Positions 5,059 through 5,703 of a DNA stretch of 5,703 nucleotides are shown in pieces. The notes below the pieces were generated by a model. It saw only the letters and a program-made list of their open reading frames with translations. It was not told where the DNA came from and made no database searches. Within the stretch, counting starts at the first letter, position 1. The number at the start of each line of letters is the position of its first letter. This DNA is from Bacillota bacterium (GTDB taxonomy: Bacteria > Bacillota > Clostridia > Oscillospirales > Acutalibacteraceae), in the NCBI GenBank assembly GCA_009786275.1, contig WQTL01000335.1, forward strand, positions 1-5,703. The letters run 5' to 3'. The position numbers were made by a program, and so were the translations under genes.

Positions 5059-5631
5059 ATGAAAAACCGCTACACTGCCCCCTACGGATATACCATTATA
5101 CAGGGCATTACCGAAATCCATCCTGACGAGGCCCCCATGGTGCGCCGGATATTTGCCGATTATCTCGCCGGGGCTTCCTTGCAAAGAATAGCTGCCGAGT
5201 TGACGGCGCGCAAGGTAGAATATCTGCCCGGCAAGAGCGATTGGAATAAGAACCGGGTCAAGCGCATTCTGGAAGACGCCCGATACATCGGCAGCGCTGG
5301 GCTGCCCGTTATCGTCGACGAAGCTACATACAACCGCGCCGGGGCCGCCAAGGGCGAACGCAACAACCAGCCTGCGCAGCAAGCCCCGCGCATGATCCTC
5401 CCCGTCATTTGCGCCGCCTGCGGAGCAAAAATGCAGCGGCGGCACGAACCCCGGTGTAAATGCCCGGAGCGGTGGTACTGCCCCGCCTGCGGCGAAACGG
5501 CGGGGTTGCAGGAAGGGGAAATGGAGGGAGCCCTTACCGACATCCTGAACCGCCTGATCACACAGCCCGATCTTGTGGCAGACGGCCCCGCAGAGGAACA
5601 GGAGCAACCACTCATACTAATCCCTCTCTAA
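5059..5631 (+). CDS. Recombinase-like protein lacking the catalytic domain (DNA-binding domain plus zinc ribbon)
   Basis: The product is 190 residues, with AAAGGAGGT (5046-5054) four bases before the ATG and only two bases after the previous stop, so it is in the same operon. It begins directly at the recombinase domain: APYGYTI, then HPDEAPMVRRIFADYLAG, then WNKNRVKRILEDARYIG (about 7-78), which parallels residues 174-240 of the neighbouring recombinase. Residues about 115-145 form a cysteine-rich zinc ribbon (C118, C121, C133, C135, C141, C144). No resolvase domain with Ser/Arg motifs is encoded, and no start or frame upstream would add one, since that frame belongs to the previous gene's end. 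It also lacks the long coiled-coil segment. The tail (about 170-190) is acidic, then hydrophobic. It could bind att DNA as an accessory or directionality factor, or compete with the full recombinase. The domain call is firm; the function is inferred. Confidence 0.88.
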   Translation: MKNRYTAPYGYTIIQGITEIHPDEAPMVRRIFADYLAGASLQRIAAELTARKVEYLPGKSDWNKNRVKRILEDARYIGSAGLPVIVDEATYNRAGAAKGERNNQPAQQAPRMILPVICAACGAKMQRRHEPRCKCPERWYCPACGETAGLQEGEMEGALTDILNRLITQPDLVADGPAEEQEQPLILIPL

Positions 5632-5635
5632 AACG

Positions 5636-5653
5636 CTTGCAATATTGAGCAAG
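5636..5653. promoter_or_regulatory. Dyad overlapping the -35 element; possible operator
   Basis: CTTGC (5636-5640) and GCAAG (5649-5653) form an inverted repeat with an eight-base spacer, covering the -35 and part of the promoter spacer. The position is typical for a repressor site. An 8-base palindrome CAATATTG (5640-5647) lies inside but is not centred on the same axis. Confidence 0.45.
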
Positions 5654-5665
5654 AAATGATATAAT
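5637..5665 (+). promoter_or_regulatory. Strong sigma-A type promoter for the last, partial gene
   Basis: TTGCAA (5637-5642) and a consensus TATAAT (5660-5665) are separated by exactly 17 bases, and TGA before the -10 (5657-5659) gives an extended -10. Transcription should start near 5672, leaving a leader of only about 11 bases before the ATG at 5683. Confidence 0.85.
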
Positions 5666-5682
5666 AGCAGAGGGTGATAAAG

Positions 5683-5703
5683 ATGCCGAAACGCTATCGT
5701 ATC
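5683..5703 (+). CDS. Start of an unidentified gene (first seven codons)
   Basis: The ATG at 5683 follows AGGGTGAT (5671-5678), a good ribosome site four bases away, and a near-consensus promoter. Only MPKRYRI is visible before the window ends, a basic start that does not identify the family. Its own promoter suggests it is controlled separately from the recombinase operon. Confidence 0.65.

Noticed and set aside
4921..5607. Antisense reading frame of 228 codons opposite the third recombinase gene
   Set aside because: The + strand gene has clear recombinase and zinc-ribbon motifs and a strong ribosome site; the antisense frame has neither.

Overview
The window looks like part of an integrative or mobile element from a moderately GC-rich gut-type Firmicute, most likely of class Clostridia (Oscillospiraceae-like). 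This rests on strong AGGAGG-type ribosome sites, a TTGCAA/TATAAT promoter, the closest family resemblances (clostridial sigma-70-like protein, MazF, SHOCT-like protein, large serine recombinases) and rho-independent terminators ending in CGGTGCTTTTT. Taxonomy is inferred from style, not from a marker gene. All supported genes lie on the + strand.

Left part (1-1396): the end of an XRE-type helix-turn-helix regulator, then a roughly 440-base gap with a strong terminator-like hairpin (878-918), then a second small helix-turn-helix protein of about 137 residues. Two rho-independent terminators in tandem (1413-1443 and 1473-1513) close this part.

Middle part (1514-3136): a small sigma-70 region-4-like protein whose ribosome site abuts a perfect 10-bp stem. 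It is followed by two phased A6T6 tracts and then about 500 bases without a convincing gene but with many perfect hairpins. This stretch looks like a long structured leader or RNA for the next gene, a MazF/PemK-type endoribonuclease toxin with intact catalytic Arg and Thr. No MazE-like antitoxin lies upstream. A 50-residue SHOCT-like protein overlaps the toxin stop codon by four bases.

Right part (3137-5703): a tightly packed run of three serine-recombinase-derived genes. The first (91 aa) is a shortened resolvase-like catalytic domain that has lost the catalytic serine. The second (512 aa) is a full large serine recombinase. The third (190 aa) has only the recombinase DNA-binding domain and a zinc ribbon, with no catalytic domain. 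Their spacing (one-base overlap, then two bases between stop and start) suggests co-translation and possibly co-function. A near-consensus promoter with an overlapping dyad then drives a gene of which only seven codons are visible.

The likely logic is an excision/integration module (recombinase trio) next to regulatory genes (two HTH proteins, a sigma-like protein) and a stabilising or stress toxin under RNA-level control. The most unusual points are the split recombinase set and the orphan MazF behind an elaborate RNA.
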